Part shown: piece by piece, positions 42,295-52,511 of the stretch
How the letters are laid out: each line of letters begins with the position of its first letter
Position numbering within the stretch: position 1 is the stretch's first letter
Assembly (NCBI RefSeq): GCF_017526105.1
Contig: NZ_CP071839.1
Coordinates: 1,240,001-1,304,000 of the forward strand
Direction: 5' to 3'
From: Streptomyces cyanogenus
GTDB lineage: Bacteria; Actinomycetota; Actinomycetes; Streptomycetales; Streptomycetaceae
DNA length: 64,000 nt
Position numbers and translations under genes: made by a program
The notes under the pieces: generated by a model
The model's input: the letters and a program-made list of their open reading frames with translations, nothing else
The model's database searches: none
What the model was told of the DNA's origin: nothing

Positions 42295-42774
42295 TCAGCC
42301 GGCAGTCGTAGGGTCAAACCATGTGGGTGCTTCCGACATGGCTTGCTTGATCCGGAAGAGGCCGAACTCGTGCAGTTCGGGCAGCGCGTCCACCTCGAAC
42401 CAGCCGACGTCCAGCGACTCGTCGTCGTTGACCCGCGCCTCGCCCCCCACGGCCCGGCAGCGGATGGTGATGTCCATGTACTGGCAGATGTCGCCGTTGG
42501 GGTAGGTCACCGGCTCCAGGGCCTGGACCAGGACGACCCGTTCGGCGACGCAGTGCACCGCCGTCTCCTCGAAGACCTCCCGCACCGCGCAGGCCGCGGG
42601 CTGCTCGCCCGGCTCCGGGATCCCGCCGATCACCGACCACTTGCGCGTGTCGGTCCGTCTGCCGAGCAGCACCCTGCCCTCGTCGTCGAAGACGATCGCG
42701 GTGACGCCAGGGAGCCACAACAGCTGTCGGCCGGCGGTGGCCCTGAGCGCGCGGATGAAGTCGGGAGTAGCCAT
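42295..42774 (-). CDS. NUDIX hydrolase (159 aa)
   Basis: Hydrolyses a nucleoside diphosphate linked to another moiety; substrate unknown. The NUDIX box is clear: GGIPEPGE followed by REVFEETAV, with the usual EExG glycine replaced by alanine. The domain core is preceded by LPGVTAIVFDDEGRVLLGRR. Monocistronic-looking, between the Lnt gene and the dehydrogenase, all on the minus strand. Full family length. Confidence 0.9.
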   Translation of the reverse strand: MATPDFIRALRATAGRQLLWLPGVTAIVFDDEGRVLLGRRTDTRKWSVIGGIPEPGEQPAACAVREVFEETAVHCVAERVVLVQALEPVTYPNGDICQYMDITIRCRAVGGEARVNDDESLDVGWFEVDALPELHEFGLFRIKQAMSEAPTWFDPTTAG

Positions 42775-42851
42775 GAGCCGACCCTAGTGGGCCGCCGCGC
42801 CACGCCCGGCCGGTTCAGGAGTCGTACGACGGTCGTACGGCGGTCGTCCGG

Positions 42852-44462
42852 CTACACGTCACCGGCACGGCGGGAGCGCAGTCCGGACCCGATCGCCCAG
42901 CCGATCCCGCCCGCGGCGACCAGCACCAGGGCGATCTCCGGAAGGATGCCCAGCTCGGTGGCGGGCGTGCTGGAGGTACGCAGCGGCACCTTCTGGACGA
43001 CATACGCGGGCACGAACATGCCGGTCCTCTGGGTGATCCGGCCGTCCGGCAGGATGACCGCGCTGACGCCGCTGGTCACCGGCACGGTCACGGTGCGGCT
43101 GTGCTCCACCGCGCGGATCCGGGACATCGCGAGCTGCTGGTAGGTCATCTCGCTGCGGTCGAAGGTGGCGTTGTTGCTCGGCACGGAGATCATCTCCGCC
43201 CCGTGCGTCACGGTGTCCCGCACGGCCCAGTCGAAGGCGGCCTCGTAGCAGGTGGCCAGGCCGACCTTGGCGCCGTGGATGTCGAACACGCCCGGCTCGG
43301 TGCCCCGGTCGAAGTCCTGGTGGGCCATGTCGGTCCAGCTCTTGTTGATGGCTCCGACGAGCGAGCGCAGCGGAAGGTACTCGCCGAAGGGCTGGATCTG
43401 CCGCTTGTCGTAGGTCTGCGTCGGGCCCTTGGCCGGGTCCCACAGGATCTGCTCGTTGAGCAGCTTGCCGTCCTTCTCCACCACCGAGCCGACGGAGACG
43501 GGCACCCCGATGTCCTTGGCCGCCTGCTCGACGACGAGGGCGGCGTCGGCGTACTCCAACGGGTCGATGTCGGAGGAGTTCTCCGGCCACAGGACGTAGT
43601 CCGGCCTGGGGACCTTGCCCGCCCTGACGTCGGCGGCGAGCTTGTGCGTCTCGCGCGCGTGGTAGTCGAGCACGGCCCGCCGCTGGGCGTTGAACTCCAG
43701 CCCGGAGCGCGGCACGTTGCCCTGGATGAGCGCCACGGTGGCGGTGCCGTCCTCCGCCTTGTCGCTCACCAGTGCGCGGGCCGCGAGCGCGCCGCCCAGC
43801 GGTACGGCCACGCTCAGCAGCGCGGCGGTCGCGGCGGCCGGCCGCAGGGCTCGGGTCCGGCGCCGCTCGACGATCAGCCGCCCGGCCTCGTACATTCCGA
43901 AGCCGCACAGCACGACCGCGAAGCCGAGCACGGGGGTGCCGCCCACCGCGGCGAGCGGCAGGAAGACGCCGTCCGCCTGACCGAACGCGATCTTTCCCCA
44001 GGGGAAGCCCCGGAACGGCACGCGCGCGCGTGCCGCTTCGCCGGCGATCCACACGGCCGCGGCCCACACCGGCCACGCGGGCAGCCGGGAGACCGCGGCG
44101 ACGCCCACGCCGACCAGCGCGACGAAGACCGCCTCGATGGCGACCAGGGCCAGCCAGGGCCCCGGCCCGACCTCCACGCCGGTCCACACCAGCAGCGGCA
44201 GCAGGAAGCCGAGCCCGAAGAGGTAGCCGAGGCCGAGCGCCGCCTTCCAGCTCCGGCCGCGCAGCACCCAGGCGAAGCCGGCGAAGGCGGGCAGGGCCAG
44301 CCACCACAGGATGCGCGGCGGAAAGCTGACGTACAGCAGCACTCCGCTCAGCGCGGAGGCGGCGGCCGGGACCAGGCGCAGGATCCGGCCGCCGCGCGCG
44401 CCGGGGGAAGGGCGCGGTTCGAGCTGGTCCGGCTGGTCCACGGAAGTTGCGGTGACGGTCAC
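42852..44462 (-). CDS. lnt: Apolipoprotein N-acyltransferase (536 aa)
   Basis: Integral membrane enzyme that N-acylates the lipid-modified cysteine of lipoproteins. The N-terminal half has about six hydrophobic segments; the C-terminal half is a CN-hydrolase domain with the catalytic Glu (LWPENSSDIDP), Lys (YDKRQIQPFGEYLP) and Cys (GLATCYEAAFDW), plus a final transmembrane segment. The annotated start is GTG at 44462; a later GTG (44441) is possible because neither has a clear ribosome binding site. Length is typical. Confidence 0.92.
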   Translation of the reverse strand: MTVTATSVDQPDQLEPRPSPGARGGRILRLVPAAASALSGVLLYVSFPPRILWWLALPAFAGFAWVLRGRSWKAALGLGYLFGLGFLLPLLVWTGVEVGPGPWLALVAIEAVFVALVGVGVAAVSRLPAWPVWAAAVWIAGEAARARVPFRGFPWGKIAFGQADGVFLPLAAVGGTPVLGFAVVLCGFGMYEAGRLIVERRRTRALRPAAATAALLSVAVPLGGALAARALVSDKAEDGTATVALIQGNVPRSGLEFNAQRRAVLDYHARETHKLAADVRAGKVPRPDYVLWPENSSDIDPLEYADAALVVEQAAKDIGVPVSVGSVVEKDGKLLNEQILWDPAKGPTQTYDKRQIQPFGEYLPLRSLVGAINKSWTDMAHQDFDRGTEPGVFDIHGAKVGLATCYEAAFDWAVRDTVTHGAEMISVPSNNATFDRSEMTYQQLAMSRIRAVEHSRTVTVPVTSGVSAVILPDGRITQRTGMFVPAYVVQKVPLRTSSTPATELGILPEIALVLVAAGGIGWAIGSGLRSRRAGDV

Positions 44463-44799
44463 CGGGTGAGTGTACGGCGGTCGGCGTCAGCGCCGACAGC
44501 ACGGTCCGCCGCCGGAACACCGGCGGTTGTGGCTGGTGGGGCGCGTTCGGGACGGTCGTGCGGCCGGGTGCTCGGCCGCCGGACCCGGCCCGGAACCGGA
44601 ACGGCGTCCTGGCCGGGAAGATCGCCGGTATGGGGTGGAATCACAGCGTTTCCCCGCGCCTCGTCCCCAAACCGCCCATGAGCCGTTACGGTGTGCCCAG
44701 CCTCGGCGGCGCGGCCGGACCGGCACGCGGCCGTGGCCTGCCACAGGTCGGGGGACCGGGTACGAGGGGCGACGGGTGGGGTCTACGGGGACGGGATCC
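44463..44799. other. Divergent intergenic region
   Basis: About 340 bp between the lnt start and the membrane-protein gene on the opposite strand. No convincing gene or RNA was seen; open frames here lack family features. Presumably holds two divergent promoters. Confidence 0.4.
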
Positions 44800-45834
44800 G
44801 TGACCGGTGCGTACGGCGCGGACGTCAGCAGCACACGAAGAAACGTTTCTGACGGGACGGGCATGATCCTGTTGGGGGCCTGCGCAGGGTGGTCGCTGAT
44901 CACCGCGGCGGCCCACGAGGGACGGCCCGAGGGCATGCTGCTCGCGGTGCTCGCCGTGGCCGCCGGCCATGCCACGGGCCGGGTCTCCGGTGCGCTGCTG
45001 CCGGTGGCCGGGCCCTGCGCCGGCGCCGTGGCGGGGCTCACCCTGGCCGTGGCGCTGCCCGGGCTCTCCCCCGGTCCCTGGTACGCCGCCCCGCTCGGGC
45101 ACGCAGGCGCCACGGCCGCGCTGCTGGTGCTGGCCACCGGCGCCGCGTGCTGTGCCGCCTGGGCGACGGCCGTACCGGCCCTCCGGTGCGGACTGTGGGC
45201 GCTGGCCTGCGCCACGGTGGCCGCCGGGGCCGTGCTGGGATCGGCGGCCGGGTGCGCGGCTGGCGCGGCCGTCCTGCTGTGCTCGCTCGCCGCGGGCGCG
45301 GCACGCGGCCGGGGCGCGTGGCTGGCCGGGCCGGCGGCCGCGGCGGGCCTGGTCGCGGCCACGATCTGGGCGCTCGCCGCGGACGCGCTGCCCGGCGGCC
45401 TCACCCGGGCGCTCGAGGACCGGTTCACCGCGCACCGGGTACAGCTGTGGCGGGACGCCCTGGGACTGGCGGGCCGCCACAGCGGTCTGGGGATCGGCCC
45501 CGGCCGGTTCGGCGAGCCGGGCACGGCCGCCCCGCGGGCCCTGCTGTCCGACGGCAGACCGCATTCGGCCCCGCTGCAGCAGGCGGCCGAGCAGGGACTG
45601 GTCGGAGTGTTCCTGCTGGTCGCCGTGTTCTGCTGGGTGCTGTACGCGCTGTGGCGCACCCCCCGCTCCACACCGGTGGCGCTCACGGCGGGCGCGACTC
45701 TGAGTGCGGTGGCCGCCCTCGCCTCGGTGAGCAACGCCCTGAGCTTCACGACGGTGACGGCCGGCGCGGCCCTCCTGGCCGGCTGGGCCACGGCCCGGCC
45801 CTGGGCCGGCGTCGGCACGGCACCGGCACGGTGA
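44800..45834 (+). CDS. O-antigen ligase/polymerase-like membrane protein (about 344 aa)
   Basis: Polytopic membrane protein made of some eight Ala/Leu-rich segments, with the Wzy-type signature region RVQLWRDALGLAGRHSGLG followed by GPGRF and HSAPLQQAAEQGLVG. This pattern is that of O-antigen ligase or polymerase family proteins, which act on surface polysaccharides. The start is uncertain: GTG 44800 was chosen, with GTG 44776 and ATG 44863 as alternatives. The substrate is unknown. Confidence 0.72.
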   Translation: MTGAYGADVSSTRRNVSDGTGMILLGACAGWSLITAAAHEGRPEGMLLAVLAVAAGHATGRVSGALLPVAGPCAGAVAGLTLAVALPGLSPGPWYAAPLGHAGATAALLVLATGAACCAAWATAVPALRCGLWALACATVAAGAVLGSAAGCAAGAAVLLCSLAAGAARGRGAWLAGPAAAAGLVAATIWALAADALPGGLTRALEDRFTAHRVQLWRDALGLAGRHSGLGIGPGRFGEPGTAAPRALLSDGRPHSAPLQQAAEQGLVGVFLLVAVFCWVLYALWRTPRSTPVALTAGATLSAVAALASVSNALSFTTVTAGAALLAGWATARPWAGVGTAPAR

Positions 45835-45856
45835 GCGGACGGCCGGGCCGGCCGGA

Positions 45857-46402
45857 TCAGCTGGCCGTTCCCGGGGTGATCGTCCGCAGGCGGTCCCTGA
45901 TGGCCCTGACCGCCGACTCCGCGTTGTCCACGGTGACGGTGAACGTGTGACCGTCCCACAGGCGCAGCACGATGCCCTCGCCCCGGCGGACGACGACCGC
46001 GGTGCCCTTCTCGGGGCGCCAGCGGTAGCCCCAGCCGCCCCACTGGCGCGGGGTGACGAGGGCGGTGAAGTCGGCACCGGCCACGTGGGAGAGCGGGATG
46101 CGGCGGCGCGGCAGCCCCATGTGCCCGCAGCGCACCTCGACGCACTCCCTGTCGAGCTTGAGGTCGACGTGCACGAAGGCGAGCGTGCCGAAGAGGACGA
46201 GCAGACCGGCCGCGATGCAGCCCACGACGGACATCACCAGCGGGGCGATACCGGAGGTCCAGGCCGAGTCGACGGCCAGTTCGATACCGAGTGCCATGCA
46301 GGCGGCACCGACCAGGGCCAGCAGCCACTGGACCCGGTTGGTGGCGCGTCCCTTCCAGACGTCCGGGGGCGAAGTGTCGTCGGCGTCGGGGTGGTCCCTC
46401 AT
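45857..46402 (-). CDS. Small membrane protein with PH-like domain (181 aa)
   Basis: Two hydrophobic segments (about residues 28-48 and 55-78) are followed by a beta-rich cytosolic domain with a bacterial-PH-like layout (VHVDLKLDRECVEVRCG, LPRRRIPLSHVAGADF, RWRPEKGTAVVVRRGEGIVL). Function unknown. Its 3' end faces that of the preceding gene. Confidence 0.75.
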   Translation of the reverse strand: MRDHPDADDTSPPDVWKGRATNRVQWLLALVGAACMALGIELAVDSAWTSGIAPLVMSVVGCIAAGLLVLFGTLAFVHVDLKLDRECVEVRCGHMGLPRRRIPLSHVAGADFTALVTPRQWGGWGYRWRPEKGTAVVVRRGEGIVLRLWDGHTFTVTVDNAESAVRAIRDRLRTITPGTAS

Positions 46403-46519
46403 GTTTATGAGGTTACTCAGCTTTGGCTGCGCGGGGAGCGGCTCGCGGTGGGTGACTGCTCCGTGCGGCTCAGACCGGGGCCCGGGCCGCCGTGGACGGG
46501 CGCCGAAGCGGTGCGGGTT

Positions 46520-47314
46520 TCAGCTGCGGTCGGCGAGCGGGCCGGTGGCCGGCAGCAGCCGCCCCTCGGCGTAGTGCAGCGCGGGCGCGGGCAGCGGGCC
46601 CGGCCGGCCGCTCAGCAGGACCGTCAGCGTGCCCTCGGCGGGCGCCTCGGGGGCGGGGAGCTCGCCGAGCCGGCGCAGGGCCTGGGCGGCCACCGCTCCG
46701 GCGGAGCCGTGCAGCACGAGAGGGGCGGCGTCGGGGCGCTGGACCGCGGCGCGGATACGTTCCGCCACCAGCTCGTAATGGGTGCAGCCCAGGACGACGG
46801 TCGTTACGTCGTCGGGCGTGAGTGCGGCCGCCGCGGCGACGGCCGCGTCGATGGCCGCCTCGTCGGCCTGCTCGACGGCCTCGGCCAGACCCCAGCACGG
46901 CACCTCGGCCACCCGCACGCCGGCGGCGAATTCCTCGATCAGGCCGCGCTGGTAGGCGCTGCCCGTGGTGGCGGGGGTCGCCCAGATGGCGACGGGTCCG
47001 CCGCCGGCCGCGGCCGGCTTGATCGCCGGGACCGTGCCGACGACCGGGATGCCGGGTTCCAGGCGGGCACGCAGCGCGGGCAGGGAGTGCACGGTGGCCG
47101 TGTTGCAGCCGATGATCAGCGCGTCGGGCCGGTGAGCCGCGGCGGCCTCGGCCACATCCAGCGCACGCCGGGTGACGTCCTCGGGGGTACGCGGCCCCCA
47201 GGGCATGCCGTCCGGATCCAGGGAGAGCACGAGATCCGCGTCGGGCCGCAGGCGCCGTACCGCGGCGGTGGCCGCCAGCAGGCCGATTCCGGAGTCCATG
47301 AGCGCGATCTTCAC
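46520..47314 (-). CDS. Aspartate/glutamate racemase family protein (264 aa)
   Basis: Cofactor-independent amino-acid racemase fold. Two catalytic cysteines are visible, in GCNTATVHS and LGCTHYEL, and the N-terminus ALMDSGIG matches the glutamate racemase start. The start is GTG at 47314. D-glutamate supply for peptidoglycan (MurI-like) is possible; an NRPS role is not indicated, because the gene is far from the cluster and flanked by housekeeping genes. Confidence 0.82.
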   Translation of the reverse strand: MKIALMDSGIGLLAATAAVRRLRPDADLVLSLDPDGMPWGPRTPEDVTRRALDVAEAAAAHRPDALIIGCNTATVHSLPALRARLEPGIPVVGTVPAIKPAAAGGGPVAIWATPATTGSAYQRGLIEEFAAGVRVAEVPCWGLAEAVEQADEAAIDAAVAAAAALTPDDVTTVVLGCTHYELVAERIRAAVQRPDAAPLVLHGSAGAVAAQALRRLGELPAPEAPAEGTLTVLLSGRPGPLPAPALHYAEGRLLPATGPLADRS

Positions 47315-47371
47315 CCGGCCACGATAGACGATGCGGCCTCGGGGGACGGTCGGGTGGGGCAGACTGCGGCC

Positions 47372-48547
47372 GTGAGCGCCTTCCTGTGGATCACCGTCGT
47401 ATCGCTCGCCGCGTGGTGCTGGCTGCTGCTCGGCCAGGGCTTCTTCTGGCGCACGGACGTCCGGCTGCCGCGGCGCCGGGAACCCGACGAGTGGCCTTCG
47501 GTCTGTGTGGTCGTACCGGCCCGTGACGAGGCCGCCGTGCTGCCCGGCAGTCTGCCGTCGCTGCTGGGGCAGGACTATCCGGGGCGGGCGGAGATCTTCC
47601 TGGTGGACGACGGGAGCACGGACGGCACCGGGGAGCTGGCCCGGGAACTGTCCCGGCGGCACGGCGGGCTGCCGCTCACGGTGGGCTCGCCCGGTGAGCC
47701 GCCGGCGGGCTGGACGGGCAAGCTGTGGGCCGTGCGGCACGGCATCGAGTCGGCACGCGCGCGTGATCCCGAGTACCTGCTGCTGACGGACGCGGACATC
47801 GCGCACGCGCCGGACAGCCTGCGCGAGCTGGTGGCCGCGGCCCGCACCGGGGGCTTCGACGTCGTGTCGCAGATGGCACGGCTGCGGGTGGCGAGCCTGT
47901 GGGAGCGCCTCGTCGTGCCGGCGTTCGTGTACTTCTTCGCTCAGCTGTACCCCTTCCGCCGGATCGGCCGCCAGGGATCGCGCACGGCCGCGGCGGCGGG
48001 CGGCTGCGTCCTGCTGCGCGCGGACATGGCCGAAAAGGCACGCATCCCGGAGGCGATCCGGCACGCCGTCATCGACGACGTGGCGCTCGCGCGCGCGGTG
48101 AAGGACGCCGGCGGTCACATCTGGCTGGGGCTGGCCGACCGGGTGGACAGCGTGCGCCCCTATCCGCGGCTGCGCGACCTGTGGCGGATGGTCTCGCGCA
48201 GCGCCTACGCCCAGCTGCGGCACCAGCCGCTGCTCCTCCTCGGTACGGTCGCCGGGCTCGCGCTCGTCTATCTGATGCCGCCGGCCGCCGTGGCCGTGGG
48301 CACGGCCGGCGGAGATACGGCGACCACGCTCGCCGGGGCGTCGGGGTGGGCGGTGATGGCGGGCACGTACCTGCCGATGCTGCGCTACTACCGGCAGCCG
48401 CTGTGGCTCGCGCCGCTCCTGCCGCTCACCGCGTTCCTGTACCTGCTGATGACGGTCGACTCCGCCGTGCAGCACCACCGCGGGCGCGGGGCCGCCTGGA
48501 AGGGCCGCACCTACGCCCGTCCGGGCGCCGTGCCCGACGAGGGCTGA
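47372..48547 (+). CDS. Glycosyltransferase family 2, HpnB-like (391 aa)
   Basis: Membrane-bound GT-A glycosyltransferase. N-terminal transmembrane helix, then the nucleotide-sugar fold: VVVPARDEAAVLPGSL, FLVDDGSTDGT, and a DAD motif in LLTDADIAHAP. Acceptor motif region IDDVALARAVKDAG; two or three C-terminal transmembrane segments. It resembles the hopanoid-associated HpnB type. The start is GTG 47372, divergent from the racemase with only 57 bp between. Confidence 0.87.
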   Translation: MSAFLWITVVSLAAWCWLLLGQGFFWRTDVRLPRRREPDEWPSVCVVVPARDEAAVLPGSLPSLLGQDYPGRAEIFLVDDGSTDGTGELARELSRRHGGLPLTVGSPGEPPAGWTGKLWAVRHGIESARARDPEYLLLTDADIAHAPDSLRELVAAARTGGFDVVSQMARLRVASLWERLVVPAFVYFFAQLYPFRRIGRQGSRTAAAAGGCVLLRADMAEKARIPEAIRHAVIDDVALARAVKDAGGHIWLGLADRVDSVRPYPRLRDLWRMVSRSAYAQLRHQPLLLLGTVAGLALVYLMPPAAVAVGTAGGDTATTLAGASGWAVMAGTYLPMLRYYRQPLWLAPLLPLTAFLYLLMTVDSAVQHHRGRGAAWKGRTYARPGAVPDEG

Positions 48548-48554
48548 GTCCGGC

Positions 48555-49838
48555 TCACTTGCGGCCGGGCGTCCAGTTCATGCCCCAGCCGTAGGCGCGG
48601 TCCATGGTCCGCTGCGGGCTCGATCCGCGTTCCGGCACCAGGTACCGCGCCTCGCGCTGCACGAGGAGGTCGCCGCCGGTGTTGGTGATCAGCGCGAGCG
48701 CGCACACCGGGGAGGCGACGGTGCACTCGTCCAGCGAGAACTCGATGGGCGCGCCGTGCTCCGGCCGGAGGGTGACGGTGGCGTGCAGGTCGGCGAAGGA
48801 GCTCGCGCCCTCGTAGATGGTGACGAAGACCAGGATGCGCCGGAAGTCGTGCTTGTGGTCGAGGTTGACGGTGAGGTTCTCGCCGCTCGCCACGGCTCCG
48901 GTGCGGTCGTCGCCGTCGAGGTGGATGTACGGCGGCCGGTGCAGCGAGCCGAAGGCGTTGCCGAGGGCCTGGACGACTCCCTTGCGGCCGTCGGTGAGTT
49001 CGTACAGGGCGCACAGGTCGAGGTCGACCTCGCCGTGACCGCCCCACCGGCTGCCCCAGCCCGGCAACTGCTTGCGCATCTGCCAGTTGAGGTTCACCCG
49101 CAGGGCACCGGAGGTGCCGCCCTGCTTGGCCAGCGAGACGGAGGGGGCCGCCTTGGTGAGGGTGACCTTGGACAGGCGGACCGGCTGGGCGGCAGGTGCG
49201 GGCGGCGGTGGCGGGGCCGGGGCCGGGACCGCACTGGCCGGCGGGGCCGGAGCCGCGGCGGCACGGGTCGGCGGTGTGGCCCGGGCCGCCGCCGCGGGCG
49301 GTGCGGTGTGCTGCGGTTCGTCCACGGTGATGCCGAAGTCCGTGGCCAGTCCTTCGAGTCCGCTGCTGTAGCCCTGGCCGACGGCACGGAACTTCCAGCC
49401 GCCCTGGCGGCGGTACAACTCGCCGAGCACGAAGGCCGTCTCCACGGTCGCGCCGGGGCTGTCGAAGCGGGCGACGACCTGGCCGGTGGCCGCGTCGGTC
49501 ACCTGGATGTAGAGGTCCGGGACCTGCCCGAACGTCCCGCCGTCCGCGGACGCCGCCAGGACGATCCGCTCGATGCCGTCCTCCACGCGCGCGAGGTCGG
49601 CCAGCAGGGTGTCGGTGACGCGCCCGCCGGCGGCCCGCTTGCCCTCGTGGCGCACCGCCCCGGAGGAGTGGGCGGGCTGGTTGTAGAAGACGAAGTCCCC
49701 GTCGGAACGGACCTTTCCGGCCGAGAGCAGCAACGCGGAGGCGTCGGCGTCCGGTACCCCGGGGCCGGAGCGCCAGCCCAGTTCGACGCGCAGCGCCGTG
49801 GTCGGCACCTGCGTGTTCGATCCTTTCGACATTGTCAT
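48555..49838 (-). CDS. TerD/TerA-type protein with two Ter domains (about 427 aa)
   Basis: Member of the tellurite-resistance/stress TerD family of Ca-binding proteins. An N-terminal TerD domain covers about residues 5-175 ([11 protein letters not shown], then [52 protein letters not shown]). An Ala/Pro-rich linker of about 50 residues (about 185-235) leads to a second Ter domain ([35 protein letters not shown]). Start: ATG 49838 with GGGGG about 5 nt upstream; ATG 49832 and codons at 49850/49853 are alternatives. No ter operon genes are adjacent. Confidence 0.88.
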   Translation of the reverse strand: MTMSKGSNTQVPTTALRVELGWRSGPGVPDADASALLLSAGKVRSDGDFVFYNQPAHSSGAVRHEGKRAAGGRVTDTLLADLARVEDGIERIVLAASADGGTFGQVPDLYIQVTDAATGQVVARFDSPGATVETAFVLGELYRRQGGWKFRAVGQGYSSGLEGLATDFGITVDEPQHTAPPAAAARATPPTRAAAAPAPPASAVPAPAPPPPPAPAAQPVRLSKVTLTKAAPSVSLAKQGGTSGALRVNLNWQMRKQLPGWGSRWGGHGEVDLDLCALYELTDGRKGVVQALGNAFGSLHRPPYIHLDGDDRTGAVASGENLTVNLDHKHDFRRILVFVTIYEGASSFADLHATVTLRPEHGAPIEFSLDECTVASPVCALALITNTGGDLLVQREARYLVPERGSSPQRTMDRAYGWGMNWTPGRK

Positions 49839-49853
49839 GTCCGCCCCCATCAC

Positions 49854-50156
49854 GTGTCGGCTCCCGGCTTTCGCCCTACGGGCCGCGTCATCCCTGCCGC
49901 GTCGTCCCGGTGCGCGTCATCCCTACCCGCCCAACCTATTCCGGGGCGCAGCGCGCCGCCATGAACGGCACAGCAAGATCGCCGGTCAACCGCCGGTAAC
50001 CCTGAAGGAACTCGCCTTTTACCCGATCCAAACGTTGATCCGCGTCCCTTTTTGCCGAGTTCGCTCGGATTGGGGATCCCAGGCCACTGCCGACACGGAA
50101 AACAACCCTCTTATCGGTCTCCCCAACCAGCACATCGTGGGCTTAACTTATGTGCC
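49854..50156. other. Divergent promoter region
   Basis: About 300 bp, AT-richer near 50030-50155, between two divergently transcribed genes. TAACTTATG immediately precedes the 50157 gene, so its mRNA may have little or no leader. No other feature was seen. Confidence 0.35.
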
Positions 50157-50594
50157 ATGACCTCCCCCCGCTCCACTTATGGTGGCGGCTACTACTCCGC
50201 CTCCTTCCCGGACACCCCGATCTACGACTCGCTCGTCGCCGAGCGGGGCACCCCGCAGATCGCCCCGATCCGGGTCCCCGCCGCCTACGACACGGGCAGC
50301 AGCCTGCCCGCACTGCCGTCGGCCCTCCCCGCCCTCCCGGCGGCCCCGTCCCCGCACGCCCCGGCCTACGGCTACCCGCAGACGCCGCAGCCCGCTCCGC
50401 TGCAGCAGGCGCCCACGGCGTACATCCCGCAGCAGGCGAGCGCTCCGCGCGGCTATCCCGGCCAGCAGGCCCCGCAGTATCAGCGGCCGATGGCGCCGGG
50501 CAACGGGTACGAGGCCATGCGCCCGGCCGCCCCGCGACCCGCGCCGGCGCCCTACCAGGACCCGTACAACAACCAGCAGTACCGCGGCTACTGA
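50157..50594 (+). CDS. DUF6643-type protein (145 aa)
   Basis: Small Streptomyces-typical protein that opens MTSPRSTYGGGYYSASFPD and is Pro/Ala/Tyr/Gln-rich and low-complexity from about residue 45 on. No catalytic motif, signal peptide or membrane segment. The start is ATG 50157 without a ribosome binding site. Function unknown; strong conservation of the first 40 residues is recalled from related genomes. Confidence 0.78.
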   Translation: MTSPRSTYGGGYYSASFPDTPIYDSLVAERGTPQIAPIRVPAAYDTGSSLPALPSALPALPAAPSPHAPAYGYPQTPQPAPLQQAPTAYIPQQASAPRGYPGQQAPQYQRPMAPGNGYEAMRPAAPRPAPAPYQDPYNNQQYRGY

Positions 50595-50637
50595 CGGCGT
50601 GCCCCGGCTGTCGGTGCCGCCTGGCACGATGGACGGC

Positions 50638-51462
50638 ATGGGAAACGCCGAAGTGGACTCGATCCACATCCATCCGGTCAAGGCGTTCCGGGGCATTTCG
50701 CCCCGGGAGGCCGTGGTGGAGCCCTGGGGCCTGGCCGGGGACCGACGCTGGACGCTGATCGATCACGGGGGAAAGGTCGTCACACAGCGGGAGCAGCCGC
50801 GCCTCGCACTGGCCGCCGCCGAGCCTCTGGCCGGCGGCGGCATTCGTCTGTCCGCGCCCGGCGCCGCCCCGTTGACCGTCGAGGTGCCGGAGCCGACGGT
50901 GACCGTGCCGACGAGCGTGTTCGGCACGAAGGTGGAGGGGGTCCCTGCCGACGCGGCCGCGCACGCCTGGTGCAGCGCCTGGCTGGGGGCCGAGGTCCGC
51001 CTGGTGCACATGGACGATCCGGCCACCCGCCGTCCCGTCGATCCCGAGTACGCACTGCCGGGCGAGACGGTGAGCTTCGCCGACGGCTACCCCCTGCTGG
51101 TCACCACGGTGGCCTCGCTCCAGGCCCTGAACTCCCTGATCGCCGAGGGCCCGAACGCCCACGAGGGACCGCTGCCGATGAACCGGTTCCGGCCCAACGT
51201 CGTCGTCGCCGGCACCGAGCCCTGGGCAGAGGACGGCTGGACGCGCATCGCCATCGGTGAGGTGGTCTTCCGGGCCCCGAAACCCAGCGGACGGTGCGTC
51301 GTGACCACCACCGACCAGACCACGGCCCTGCGGGGCAGGGAACCGCTGCGCACACTGGCACGCCACCGCCGGATCGGCGGGCAGCTGCTGTTCGGCCAGA
51401 ACCTCGTGCCGCTCTCCCCCGGCACGGTCCGGGTCGGTGACCCGGTACGGGTGCTGGAGTAG
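50638..51462 (+). CDS. MOSC-domain protein with N-terminal beta barrel (274 aa)
   Basis: Molybdenum-cofactor-sulfurase C-terminal (MOSC) family. The N-terminal beta-barrel domain (HIHPVKAFRGISPREAVVEPWGLAGDRRW) precedes the MOSC domain with DGYPLLVTTVASLQALN, MNRFRPNVVV and the conserved Cys in KPSGRCVVTTTDQTT. Likely involved in reduction of N-hydroxylated compounds or sulfur-carrier chemistry. The start is ATG 50638; ATG 50629 is possible. Confidence 0.88.
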   Translation: MGNAEVDSIHIHPVKAFRGISPREAVVEPWGLAGDRRWTLIDHGGKVVTQREQPRLALAAAEPLAGGGIRLSAPGAAPLTVEVPEPTVTVPTSVFGTKVEGVPADAAAHAWCSAWLGAEVRLVHMDDPATRRPVDPEYALPGETVSFADGYPLLVTTVASLQALNSLIAEGPNAHEGPLPMNRFRPNVVVAGTEPWAEDGWTRIAIGEVVFRAPKPSGRCVVTTTDQTTALRGREPLRTLARHRRIGGQLLFGQNLVPLSPGTVRVGDPVRVLE

Positions 51463-51676
51463 GCGCCGTGCGCGAGCGACGGGCGGAGAGCGGTCCGGCG
51501 ATGATCCGCCGGCCGGGAACCCCGGGGCCGCTCCCGGTCGTTGAGCGTGCGTGAGAAATTCATGAGAGGCCGCGGGCATCGGGTAGCGCGGCGGACGTGA
51601 CGTCGCTCTCTCCGGTCCGGTCCGGGGGGCGAGCGCCGATGCCGGGGGTTATGACGGACCGGAAGGGGGTGGGGAC

Positions 51677-52282
51677 ATGCGTGCACTCACTGGGCTGTGG
51701 CGCTGGCGGCACAATCCGCTGTGCCGTACCACCGACCTGGCCGAGGCCTGGGTGGCCCTCGTGGCCCTGCTGCTGATCGCCGTGGCCGCACCCGTGACCG
51801 GCTGCCTGGTCGGTGCCGCCGCCCAGGACTCGCTCCAGCGGTCCGCACGGCAACAGCAGCACGCGCGCCACCTGGTCACGGCCACGGTGGTCCGCGGTCT
51901 GGGCGGAACCATGCCGGAGACCGACCCCGACTCCAGCTCCGCGCGCGAGACGCACAGCCGCGTCCTCGCGAGCTGGACCGGGCCGGACGGCAGCGTGCAG
52001 CACGGCCCGGTGCTGGCGGACCTCAAGTCCCCGCACCGCGGGGACCGCTTCAGCCTCTGGACCGACCCGCACGGCCGAATAACGACCCGCCCGCTGGACT
52101 CCGCCACGGCGACGACGCACGCCGTGCTCGCCGGGATCGGCACGGCCCTGCTGACGGCGGGCCTGGTCGAGTGCGGCCGGCGCCTGACCGTGTGGAGCCT
52201 GGTCCGCCGGCGGTACGCGCGCTGGGACCAGGCATGGGACCGGGCGGGCCCGGACTGGGGCAAGGCGGGCACCGGCAGTTGA
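51677..52282 (+). CDS. Rv1733c-like membrane protein (201 aa)
   Basis: Two transmembrane segments (about residues 24-48 and 143-160) bracket an extracytoplasmic region of about 95 residues. The opening [17 protein letters not shown] is typical of the Rv1733c family of actinobacterial membrane proteins. Function unknown. Confidence 0.75.
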   Translation: MRALTGLWRWRHNPLCRTTDLAEAWVALVALLLIAVAAPVTGCLVGAAAQDSLQRSARQQQHARHLVTATVVRGLGGTMPETDPDSSSARETHSRVLASWTGPDGSVQHGPVLADLKSPHRGDRFSLWTDPHGRITTRPLDSATATTHAVLAGIGTALLTAGLVECGRRLTVWSLVRRRYARWDQAWDRAGPDWGKAGTGS

Positions 52283-52511
52283 CGGCCTCGCGGCTCTGGT
52301 CAACCGGGCGTGCACGCACACGCTACGGTGGACCGGCCGAAGCGCTTTCGGCGACGACCCGCGGGTGCGTGAACCCCGGGGCGCGCAGGTGACGAGGGCG
52401 CGAACGCGCTCACGCCCCTGGGGCCGAGCACGCTCGCCGTCCGGGCACCGGCGGCATCGCCCCGGCGCGCGGCGAGCCATCAGTACGACTAGGTGGGGGC
52501 ACAGCAACGCC

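Noticed and set aside
46520..48478. 652-codon frame reading through the racemase gene
   Set aside because: Only the last 264 codons are racemase; the upstream part is antisense to the glycosyltransferase gene. The GTG at 47314 is the plausible start.
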